Source: Nocardioides sp. Iso805N (lineage in GTDB: Bacteria; Actinomycetota; Actinomycetes; Propionibacteriales; Nocardioidaceae). Taken from it: DNA of 64,000 bases. The translations under genes were made by a program, and so were the position numbers. The DNA lies in NCBI RefSeq assembly GCF_000364605.1, contig NZ_KB822576.1, forward strand, positions 310,001-374,000. Reading direction: 5' to 3'. Shown here piece after piece: positions 58,541-64,000 of this stretch (positions are counted from its first letter, which is position 1; each line of letters opens with the position of its first letter). The notes under the pieces were generated by a model. It made no database searches, was not told the origin of the DNA, and was given only the letters and a program-made list of their open reading frames with translations.

Positions 58541-59005
58541 GTGCCTCGCATCCTCGTCGACGTCGTCACCACGACGCAGGAGCGTGAGTTGGCGATGCGG
58601 ATCTGGCGAGCCGCCAACCACGCGCGCCGCCGGCCCGCCGGCGAGCTGAGGGCCAGCAGGGTGCGGGAGAAGATCGATCGTGCCCCGATGCTGCTCCTCG
58701 CGCACTACGGCACCCGGCCGGCCGGCATCCTGCTGGCCGAGCAGTTCGTGGATGGGGGCGTGCCCGAGACCGGCACCGGCCACGTCTCGATGCTCTACGT
58801 CGACCCCGCCGTGTGGGGATCGGGTGTGGGCACCAAGCTGCTGCGCGACCTCGAAGGGCGCTCGTGGGCACGGCTCTCGGCCTGGACCCGCGCCGACAAC
58901 CGTCGCGGTCAGCGGGTGCTTCTGGCCGCCGGCTTCAGCGAGAGCGGGCACCGGTCCCAGTTGCAGGACGGCGAGGAGATCCTGCAGTTCCGGTGGGAGC
59001 GCTGA
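58541..59005 (+). CDS. GNAT-family N-acetyltransferase
   Basis: 154 aa. Motif A is seen in MLYVDPAVWGSGVGTKLLRDLEGRSW, with acceptor-region TRADNRRGQRVLLAAGFSESGHRSQ and a C-terminal strand EILQFRWER. Substrate unknown. GTG 58541 begins VPRILVDVVTTTQERELAMRIWRAANH. It converges on the threonine aldolase gene across a 104-bp gap that holds two hairpins. Confidence 0.87.
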   Translation: MPRILVDVVTTTQERELAMRIWRAANHARRRPAGELRASRVREKIDRAPMLLLAHYGTRPAGILLAEQFVDGGVPETGTGHVSMLYVDPAVWGSGVGTKLLRDLEGRSWARLSAWTRADNRRGQRVLLAAGFSESGHRSQLQDGEEILQFRWER

Positions 59006-59016
59006 GGGTGGCGGTT

Positions 59017-59034
59017 TTGACCCCTGGGGGTCAA
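59017..59034. terminator. Hairpin TTGACCCC-TG-GGGGTCAA
   Basis: A perfect 8-bp stem (59017-59024 with 59027-59034) with a 2-nt spacer, 12 bp after the GNAT stop. Confidence 0.6.
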
Positions 59035-59074
59035 TCCCGCACGTTGGGGGTCAAAGCTTTGCCCAACAAGGTGC

Positions 59075-59100
59075 GGTTTTGACCCCTGAGGGTCAAAACC
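59075..59100. terminator. Perfect 11-bp hairpin before threonine aldolase stop
   Basis: GGTTTTGACCC (59075-59085) pairs with GGGTCAAAACC (59090-59100) around CTGA, 9 bp from the threonine aldolase stop. It repeats the TTGACCCC word of the hairpin at 59017, and a third GGGGTCAA lies at 59047-59054. Likely a bidirectional terminator pair. Confidence 0.7.
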
Positions 59101-59109
59101 ATGCGCAGC

Positions 59110-60102
59110 TCACAGCCGCGCCAGCACCGCCGCAGCCTGCTCCGCGTCGGTCTTGCTCACGTCGAGGTGCGTCACCAGCCGGACGGCCTTGGCACCGACG
59201 GCGCTGACCAGGACACCCTGCTCCCGCGCCGCGGCCACGAAGCCCTGCGCGTCGTCGCGCGGCACCACCACGATGTTGGTCGGGACCGACGCCGGGTCGA
59301 CACCGCAGGCCTCGGCGAGCAGTCGCGCATGGGCGTGGTCCTCGGCAAGCCGCTCGACGTGGTGGTCGAGCGCGTGCAGGCCGGCCGCGGCCAGGATGCC
59401 GACCTGGCGCATGCCGCCGCCGAGCCGCTTGCGCCGGATCCGGCTCTCAGCGATCGCGTCGGCGGTGCCCACCACGAGCGAGCCGACCGGTGCGCCGAGG
59501 CCCTTGGAGAGGCACACGGCGAGTACGTCGGCGATCGCGCCGTACTCGCTCAGCGCCGTCCCGGTCGCGACGTGGGCGTTCCAGATCCGGGCGCCGTCGA
59601 GGTGGATCCGGGTGCCGACACCGTCCGCGAAGGCACGCAGCGCCTCGAGGTCCTCGATCGGCAGCACCGCGCCGCCGGCGAAGTTGTGGGTGTTCTCCAC
59701 CGCGATCGCGGTGGTGCGCACGAAGAAGGGCCCGAGGTCAGGGGCGAACATCGCGGCGATGGTCGGCAGGTCGATCTGGCCACGCGGGTCGTACCAGGTG
59801 CGCATGGTGATCCCGGACAGTGCGCCGTGGGCACCCAGCTCGGCGCGAGCGATGTGCGCCGCCGACTCGCACAGCACCTCCTGGCCCGGCTCGACGAGGG
59901 TCCGCACCGCGAGCACGTTCGCCATCGACCCGGTCGGCGTGAACAGCGCCGCCTCCTTGCCGAACATCCCGGCCACGCGCTCTTCGAGCTCGGCGACGAC
60001 GGGATCCTCGCCGTACACGTCGTCGCCGACCTCCGCGCGGGCCATGGCCGCGCGCATTGCTTCGGTGGGCTTGGTGACGGTGTCGGAGCGCAGGTCGATC
60101 AC
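59110..60102 (-). CDS. Threonine aldolase family protein (low-specificity type)
   Basis: 330 aa PLP enzyme that splits threonine or allo-threonine into glycine and acetaldehyde. Marks are MIDLRSDTVTKPTEAMRAAMARAEVGDDVYGEDPVV, TPTGSMANVLAV, VENTHNFAGGAVL, IHLDGARIWNA, and the PLP lysine in VLAVCLSKGLGAPVGSLVVG. GTG 60102 has TAGGTT 6 nt upstream. It is followed by the hairpins at 59.0-59.1 kb. Confidence 0.94.
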   Translation of the reverse strand: MIDLRSDTVTKPTEAMRAAMARAEVGDDVYGEDPVVAELEERVAGMFGKEAALFTPTGSMANVLAVRTLVEPGQEVLCESAAHIARAELGAHGALSGITMRTWYDPRGQIDLPTIAAMFAPDLGPFFVRTTAIAVENTHNFAGGAVLPIEDLEALRAFADGVGTRIHLDGARIWNAHVATGTALSEYGAIADVLAVCLSKGLGAPVGSLVVGTADAIAESRIRRKRLGGGMRQVGILAAAGLHALDHHVERLAEDHAHARLLAEACGVDPASVPTNIVVVPRDDAQGFVAAAREQGVLVSAVGAKAVRLVTHLDVSKTDAEQAAAVLARL

Positions 60103-60108
60103 GCGCCC

Positions 60109-60114
60109 AACCTA
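60109..60114 (-). promoter_or_regulatory. -10 box TAGGTT, leaderless type
   Basis: TAGGTT on the minus strand, 6 nt before GTG 60102 of the threonine aldolase gene; it abuts the end of the membrane protein gene. Confidence 0.5.
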
Positions 60115-60115
60115 C

Positions 60116-60622
60116 TCACCCGCCGAGAGGCCAGTTTTCGCGGGTCGAGTGGTCAGATACGGGCAGGTGCTCGGCTCGCCCGAGCACCAGCAGCTGCTGG
60201 ACGCCGAGGGTGAGAGCCAGGTAGAGCAGGATCGACGTGCTGCCGATGCCGGCGGCGGCATGGTCGACATGCTTGAGCACGGCGTCCACGCCGAGGTGGA
60301 GCCCGATACCGACGAGCCACAGCGCCAGCGTGGCGGCGTTGCCCTTGCGGTAGAGCACGCCGCCCTCACGCCAGACGTGCACGGTCAGCCCCCGCAGCGC
60401 GCCGAAGACGGCACCGACGATGAGACTCGCCCCGACCAGGCTCCATCCGGCCGCGGAGACGGCGTGCTGTTGCTGGAACTGCACGGTCTCGATCAGGCCG
60501 ACGACGCCCAGGATCAGCATGATCCGGTAGGGCTGGGCCTCCCGAACCTCCCGGGTGCGAAGCTGGCGGGAGAGGATGAGCGCGAGGACCGCGAGCGCGA
60601 TCAGGACGTTGGCGATGGGCAC
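60116..60622 (-). CDS. Membrane protein, possibly DUF1453/CcdC-like
   Basis: 168 aa from GTG 60622 (VPIANVLIALAVLAL). Hydrophobic segments at about 4-18, 33-50, 59-77, 98-114 and 128-145 predict five helices, with SRQLRTREVREAQPYRIMLIL after the first. That LxTREVR pattern resembles DUF1453-type proteins, but the match is by eye and weak. Function unknown. TAGCGT lies 6 nt before the start. Confidence 0.7.
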   Translation of the reverse strand: MPIANVLIALAVLALILSRQLRTREVREAQPYRIMLILGVVGLIETVQFQQQHAVSAAGWSLVGASLIVGAVFGALRGLTVHVWREGGVLYRKGNAATLALWLVGIGLHLGVDAVLKHVDHAAAGIGSTSILLYLALTLGVQQLLVLGRAEHLPVSDHSTRENWPLGG

Positions 60623-60628
60623 GAGGCG

Positions 60629-60634
60629 ACGCTA
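60629..60634 (-). promoter_or_regulatory. -10 box TAGCGT, leaderless type
   Basis: TAGCGT on the minus strand, 6 nt before GTG 60622 of the membrane protein gene. Confidence 0.5.
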
Positions 60635-60704
60635 CGCATCGTCGTACGCGCGCACGCGGGTCAGCGATCACGAGCCGACCGTGACACCTGTCAGGCGCTA
60701 GCGC

Positions 60705-60820
60705 GCTGAGCGTCGTCCGGCGCGTGCGGCCACAAGACGGAGGAACCAAGGCGGCGTTCGAGCGGAGCGGGCCGTCGAGTGACGACAACGCAGCGGACGC
60801 TCCGCCGGACGACGCTCAGC
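60705..60820. repeat. 116-bp element with 18-bp perfect inverted ends
   Basis: GCTGAGCGTCGTCCGGCG (60705-60722) is the exact reverse complement of 60803-60820, enclosing 80 bp. The inside holds a second inverted pair, GCGGAGCG (60762-60769) and CGCTCCGC (60798-60805), overlapping the right end. The right end contains the aroG stop codon (60816-60818). It may be a terminator, a structured RNA element or a small inverted-repeat mobile element. Confidence 0.65.
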
Positions 60821-62147
60821 TCTTGCGCAGCATCTCGGCGACGAGGTAGGCCATCTCCAGCGACTGCACCCGGTTGAGCCGCGGGTCCACGACCGACTCG
60901 TAGCGGTGGACGAGGCTGTGCTCGTCGAGCTCCTCGCCACCGCCGATGATCTCGGTGACGTCATCGCCGGTGTTCTCGACCAGGATGCCGGCCGGGACGG
61001 TGCCGAGAGCGCGGTGCACGTCGAAGAAGCCCTGCACCTCGTCGAGGACGTCCTCGAACCGGCGGGTCTTGTAACCGTTGGACGCCTCGAAGGTGTTGCC
61101 GTGCATCGGGTCGCAGATCCAGGCCACGTTGGCCCCCTCTGCGGTGACCTTCTCCACCAGGGACGGCAGACCGTCGCGGATCTTGCCAGCGCCGAAGCGG
61201 GTGATGAAGGTGAGCCGGCCCGCCTCGTTGTCAGGGTTCAGCTTGCGGGCAAGGGCGAGCGCGTCGTCGGCGGTCGCCGTCGGACCGAGCTTGCAGCCGA
61301 TGGGGTTGCGGATGTGCCGGAAGTACTCGACGTGGGCACCGTCGAGCTGCCGGGTCCGCTCGCCGATCCAGACGAAGTGGCCCGAGACGTTGTAGGGCTC
61401 GTCGGTGCGCGAGTCGATCCGGGTCAGGGCGTGCTCGTACTCCATCAGGAGCGCCTCGTGGCTGGAGTAGAAGTCGACACGGTGGAACTCGTCCGGGTCC
61501 GCGCCGATCGCCTTCATGAAGGTCAGCGCGCGGTCGATCTCCTTGCCCATCGCCTCGTAGCGGGCGCCGACGGGGCTGCTGCGCACGAACTCGGAGTTCC
61601 AGGCATGCACCTGACGCAGGTCGGCGTAGCCGCCGGTGGTGAAGGCACGCACGAGGTTCAGCGTCGAGGCCGAGGAGTGGTAGACCTCGAGCAGCCGCTG
61701 CGGGTCGGGGATGCGGGACTCGGGCGTGAAGTCGTAGCCGTTGACGGCATCGCCACGGTAGGCCGGCAGGGTGACGCCGTCACGCGTCTCGGTGTCCGAG
61801 CTGCGGGGCTTGGCGTACTGGCCCGCGAGGCGGCCGATCTTCACCACCGGCACCGAGGCGGCGTAGGTGAGCACGACAGCCATCTGGAGCAGCACGCGCA
61901 GCTTGTTGCGGGTGTTGTCGGCGGTGGCGTCGACGAACGTCTCGGCGCAGTCGCCGCCCTGCAGGATGAACGCCTCACCGCGCGACGCCGCGGCGATCTT
62001 GTCCTTGAGCTCGTCACACTCGCCCGCAAAGACCAGCGGCGGCAGCGTGCGCAGCCGGGCCACCGCAGCGTCGACGGCGGCCTGATCGGGGTAGGTCGGC
62101 TGCTGGGAGGCGCCGATCTTGTGGAGCTCTTCGAGGGACGGGATCAC
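60816..62147 (-). CDS. aroG: DAHP synthase, class II (plant-like AroG)
   Basis: 443 aa, class II DAHP synthase, comparable to M. tuberculosis AroG (Rv2178c), which is feedback-regulated by aromatic amino acids and binds chorismate mutase. Marks are PPLVFAGECDELKDKIA, FILQGGDCAETFVD, KIGRLAGQYAKPRS, FYSSHEALLMEYEHAL, FVWIGERTRQLDGAHVEYFRHIRNPIGCKLGP and WICDPMHGNTFEASNGYKTR. GTG 62147 has TACCCT 6 nt upstream. The stop lies inside an inverted repeat. It partners functionally with the type I enzyme at 57.0-58.1 kb. Confidence 0.97.
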   Translation of the reverse strand: MIPSLEELHKIGASQQPTYPDQAAVDAAVARLRTLPPLVFAGECDELKDKIAAASRGEAFILQGGDCAETFVDATADNTRNKLRVLLQMAVVLTYAASVPVVKIGRLAGQYAKPRSSDTETRDGVTLPAYRGDAVNGYDFTPESRIPDPQRLLEVYHSSASTLNLVRAFTTGGYADLRQVHAWNSEFVRSSPVGARYEAMGKEIDRALTFMKAIGADPDEFHRVDFYSSHEALLMEYEHALTRIDSRTDEPYNVSGHFVWIGERTRQLDGAHVEYFRHIRNPIGCKLGPTATADDALALARKLNPDNEAGRLTFITRFGAGKIRDGLPSLVEKVTAEGANVAWICDPMHGNTFEASNGYKTRRFEDVLDEVQGFFDVHRALGTVPAGILVENTGDDVTEIIGGGEELDEHSLVHRYESVVDPRLNRVQSLEMAYLVAEMLRKS

Positions 62148-62153
62148 GCCACA

Positions 62154-62159
62154 AGGGTA
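62154..62159 (-). promoter_or_regulatory. aroG: -10 box TACCCT, leaderless type
   Basis: TACCCT on the minus strand, 6 nt before aroG GTG 62147, in the 56-bp divergent gap with the oxidoreductase gene. Confidence 0.45.
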
Positions 62160-62203
62160 CGGCGTTTCGGAATGCGCCGCCGACCGCTCCGGTTGTCGCG
62201 GAC

Positions 62204-63145
62204 ATGAGCGAACTCACTGCGACCTATGTCGGCGCCGACGAGCACGGCGGCGTGGACGTCCTCCAGCTGCGAGAGGAGCAGCTGCCGGACCCCGGCCCCG
62301 GCCAGGTGCGGCTGCAGGTGCGCGCCATCGGGGTCAACCCGATCGACCTCAAGGTGCGGCAGGGCATGCGCGGCGGCCAGGCCCCGTTCCGGCTCGGCTA
62401 CGAGGTGGCCGGGGTGGTGGACGCCGTCGGCTCGGACGTGACGAGCGTGAGCGTGGGCGAGGACGTGATCGCATTCCGGATCGACGGTGGATACGCATCC
62501 GCGCTGACCGTGCCGGCTGCCGACGTCGTACCCAAGCCTGCGGGGCTGCCCTGGCCGGAGGCCGCTGGGCTGCTGCTGGCGGGGGTCACGGCCGTACATG
62601 CGCTCGAGGTGACCGGCGTGGGCGACGGCGACGTGGTGCTGGTGCACGGTGCGGCCGGGGCCGTCGGACAGGCCGTCATCCAGCTCGCGGTGCTGCGCGG
62701 GGCGCGCGTCATCGGCACCGCATCGGCGCGCAACCACGACCTGCTGCGCTCGCTGGGCGCCATCCCCATCGAGTACGGCGAAGGCCTGCACGACCGCATC
62801 CTCGCCGCGGCTGCCGACGCCGGTTCCCCGACAGCCGCCATCGACGCGGCCGGGACGGAGGAGTCGATCGCTGCCTCGCTCGACCTCGTCGACCGCGACC
62901 GGATCGTCACGATCGTGGTCTCGCCGCGTAGCGCCGAGGCCGGCATCAAGGGTGTCGGCGGCGCACCCGGTGCCGATCCGGGCACCGAGATCCGCAACGC
63001 GGCCCGCGCTCCCCTGGCCGAACTGGCCGGCGAGGGCAGGCTGGCGGTGCGGGTGGTACGGAAGTTCCCGCTCAGCGAGGTGCGCGAGGCGCACCGGTTC
63101 GTCGCGGAGAACCACGCGGCGGGCAAGGTCGTGCTGATCCCCTGA
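62204..63145 (+). CDS. Zinc-independent NADP quinone oxidoreductase-like protein
   Basis: 313 aa, medium-chain dehydrogenase/reductase fold of the quinone oxidoreductase type. GroES-like N-terminal domain with GVNPIDLKVRQGMRGG and RLGYEVAGVVDAVGSDV, then the NADP-binding GDVVLVHGAAGAVGQAVIQLAVLRGARVIGTASARNHDLLRSLGA. Zinc ligands of alcohol dehydrogenases are absent. The C-terminus HRFVAENHAAGKVVLIP is complete. Substrate unknown. It is divergent from aroG and ends in a 67-bp convergent gap filled by a long palindrome. Confidence 0.92.
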   Translation: MSELTATYVGADEHGGVDVLQLREEQLPDPGPGQVRLQVRAIGVNPIDLKVRQGMRGGQAPFRLGYEVAGVVDAVGSDVTSVSVGEDVIAFRIDGGYASALTVPAADVVPKPAGLPWPEAAGLLLAGVTAVHALEVTGVGDGDVVLVHGAAGAVGQAVIQLAVLRGARVIGTASARNHDLLRSLGAIPIEYGEGLHDRILAAAADAGSPTAAIDAAGTEESIAASLDLVDRDRIVTIVVSPRSAEAGIKGVGGAPGADPGTEIRNAARAPLAELAGEGRLAVRVVRKFPLSEVREAHRFVAENHAAGKVVLIP

Positions 63146-63166
63146 GCACGTAGACAGCGGACGGCG

Positions 63167-63210
63167 GTGTGAGTGCCACCGTGACCTATAGGTCACGGTG
63201 GCACTCACAC
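63167..63210. terminator. 44-bp perfect palindrome between convergent genes
   Basis: GTGTGAGTGCCACCGTGACC (63167-63186) is followed by TATA and its exact reverse complement (63191-63210), so all 44 bp are symmetric. It lies between the stops at 63145 and 63213. Its outer arms match the palindrome at 55042-55087. Confidence 0.85.
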
Positions 63211-63212
63211 GC

Positions 63213-63779
63213 CTACTTGTCGGCGATGTGCAGCCGATCGAGCAGGTAGAGGAACGTCGAGGCGAAGGGATTGTCCTTGACCACGCCCCGGACGGTGTCC
63301 CAGTCGATCTGCTCGCGCACCGCGCGGGCGGCGGGCAGCGCGGCCGACAGGTTGCAGGCGTGCTCCTCCATCGCCAGCATCTTGTCGATCATCAGCGTGG
63401 TGGCCGAGAGCACCGGCATCGCCACGGACTCGACCTCGAGCTCGTCGACGCCCTCGAAGTGGCGCCGTGTCACCGGGACGCCGGCGCTGCGGTAGAGCAC
63501 GTCGACCATCGCGGGCTGCGGGCCTGAGCCGATGTAGACCTTGAACAGCCAGTCCTCGGGCGGCTGCACGACCTGCAGGCCGTGCTCGGCCAGGCGCTCC
63601 ATCACCCGGGGCGCGTCATCCTCGGCCACGATGAAGTCGACGTCGTGGTCCGGTTCGGGACCGCCCCGCGCCCACAGGCCGTAGCTGCCCGCGAGCGCGA
63701 ACGGCACACCCACTTCCTTGAGGGCTACGGCGACGGTCTTGAGGGCCTCACGAAGCCCGCGGCGTACCTCGTCTGGCAT
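63213..63779 (-). CDS. Nucleotidyltransferase-fold protein
   Basis: 188 aa starting MPDEVRRGLREALKTVAVALKEVGVPFALAGSYGLWARGG. The GSYGLW...DHDVDFIV pattern is the helix-turn plus Asp-x-Asp metal site of nucleotidyltransferases such as AbiEii/MNT-type proteins. The remaining part (VMERLAEHGLQVVQPPEDWLFKVY) follows the same fold. Such proteins can be toxin or antitoxin parts or tRNA-modifying enzymes; no partner gene is visible here. ATG 63779 is chosen over an upstream start that would overlap the divergent gene. Confidence 0.75.
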   Translation of the reverse strand: MPDEVRRGLREALKTVAVALKEVGVPFALAGSYGLWARGGPEPDHDVDFIVAEDDAPRVMERLAEHGLQVVQPPEDWLFKVYIGSGPQPAMVDVLYRSAGVPVTRRHFEGVDELEVESVAMPVLSATTLMIDKMLAMEEHACNLSAALPAARAVREQIDWDTVRGVVKDNPFASTFLYLLDRLHIADK

Positions 63780-63809
63780 GCGACCCGATACCCCAGGGGG
63801 TGAGCAGGC

Positions 63810-64000
63810 ATGCCGAGCGGGTACCGCACCTGCGTGCGACTGGTGACCTTCAACATCCTCCATGGCCGCTCGCCCGAGCGCGGCGAGGTCGACATAGCCG
63901 TCTTCGCCGACGCGATCGCGAGCCTGGATGCCGACGTACTCGCCCTGCAGGAGGTGGATCGCAACCAGGCCCGGTCCGGGCGCGCGGACCTCACCGCCGT
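63810..64000 (+). CDS. Endonuclease/exonuclease/phosphatase-family protein, partial
   Basis: The 5' part of a gene cut by the window edge, 63 codons visible: VRLVTFNILHGR, then ADAIASLDADVLALQEVDRNQARSG. TFNI and LQEVD with the metal-binding Glu are the first two motifs of the EEP superfamily. Start is ATG 63810 with GGGGGTGAG upstream; GTG 63834 (VRLVTFN) is an alternative. The substrate (DNA, phospholipid or other) cannot be decided from this part. Confidence 0.85.
   Translation, partial: MPSGYRTCVRLVTFNILHGRSPERGEVDIAVFADAIASLDADVLALQEVDRNQARSGRADLTA

Noticed and set aside
60366..60964. Overlapping minus-strand frames across the 116-bp inverted element
   Set aside because: They run through the aroG 3' end and the inverted repeats; the peptides are low-complexity Arg/Ser and probably not made.
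63213..63779. Nucleotidyltransferase gene as half of a toxin-antitoxin pair
   Set aside because: No small partner gene is adjacent; the neighbours are an oxidoreductase and an EEP-family gene, each with separate orientation.

Overview
The window is GC-rich, densely packed chromosomal DNA from an actinobacterium. Gene content and order point to the Nocardioides/Propionibacteriales side of the phylum: PriA in place of HisA, a Trp-associated membrane protein next to an HGxxPAAW protein, Wag31/SepF beside a division-and-wall (dcw) cluster, MurE with a DAP-type DNPR motif, many GTG starts, and apparently leaderless genes. The genus is inference. I see no rRNA, tRNA, CRISPR array, prophage or insertion sequence.

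Layout. (1) 1-2.9 kb, minus strand: the end of a tryptophan/histidine supraoperon (hisI, Trp-associated membrane protein, HGxxPAAW protein, trpC, trpB cut by the window edge). (2) 2.9-8.4 kb: a heterodimeric ABC exporter, a broken TIGR03085-type gene, a VOC protein and a DHFR-like reductase. (3) 8.4-14.1 kb, minus strand: histidine operon hisD-hisC-hisB-hisH-(membrane protein)-priA-hisF with ATGA/GTGA couplings, peppered with a short repeat that has entered coding sequence. (4) 14.2-23.7 kb: LON-domain protein, DUF3352-type protein, membrane protein, dnaE, GNAT, RluD-family synthase, lspA, TraR/DksA zinc-finger protein. (5) 23.8-41.8 kb, minus strand: wag31, yggT, sepF, yggS, pgeF, ftsZ, ftsQ, murC, murG, ftsW, murD, mraY, murE, ftsI, ftsL-like, rsmH, mraZ. 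This is a nearly complete dcw cluster, but murF is missing between murE and mraY. (6) 41.9-46.5 kb, plus strand: MoxR ATPase, DUF58 protein, transglutaminase, divergent from mraZ. (7) 46.5-52.8 kb: DUF3040, methyltransferase, membrane protein, YbaK-type deacylase, FAD oxidoreductase, metF, polyprenyl synthetase, Rv2175c-like protein. (8) 53-64 kb: Ser/Thr kinase with PASTA domains, endonuclease IV, EamA transporter, type I DAHP synthase, small proteins, threonine aldolase, class II DAHP synthase, quinone-type oxidoreductase, nucleotidyltransferase, and the start of an endonuclease/exonuclease/phosphatase protein.

How the genes fit together. Sections 5-8 follow, with additions, the gene order recalled for Mycobacterium tuberculosis from wag31 (Rv2145c) to aroG (Rv2178c). 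They combine polar growth (Wag31), septum formation (FtsZ, SepF, FtsQ, FtsL, FtsW, FtsI), lipid II synthesis (MurE, MraY, MurD, MurG, MurC) and wall-sensing phosphorylation (PASTA kinase). The aromatic amino-acid theme recurs: trpC/trpB and PriA on the left, and two non-homologous DAHP synthases on the right.

No clear new multi-gene system is visible. The most noteworthy signals are non-genic or architectural: a short repeat tandemly duplicated inside hisD, long perfect palindromes in intergenic gaps with a shared outer arm, a 116-bp element with 18-bp inverted ends at the aroG stop codon, the missing murF with a 13-codon mini-ORF in its place, phased GTGGAG boxes before mraZ, and a recurrent TAnnnT box 6-8 nt before start codons.
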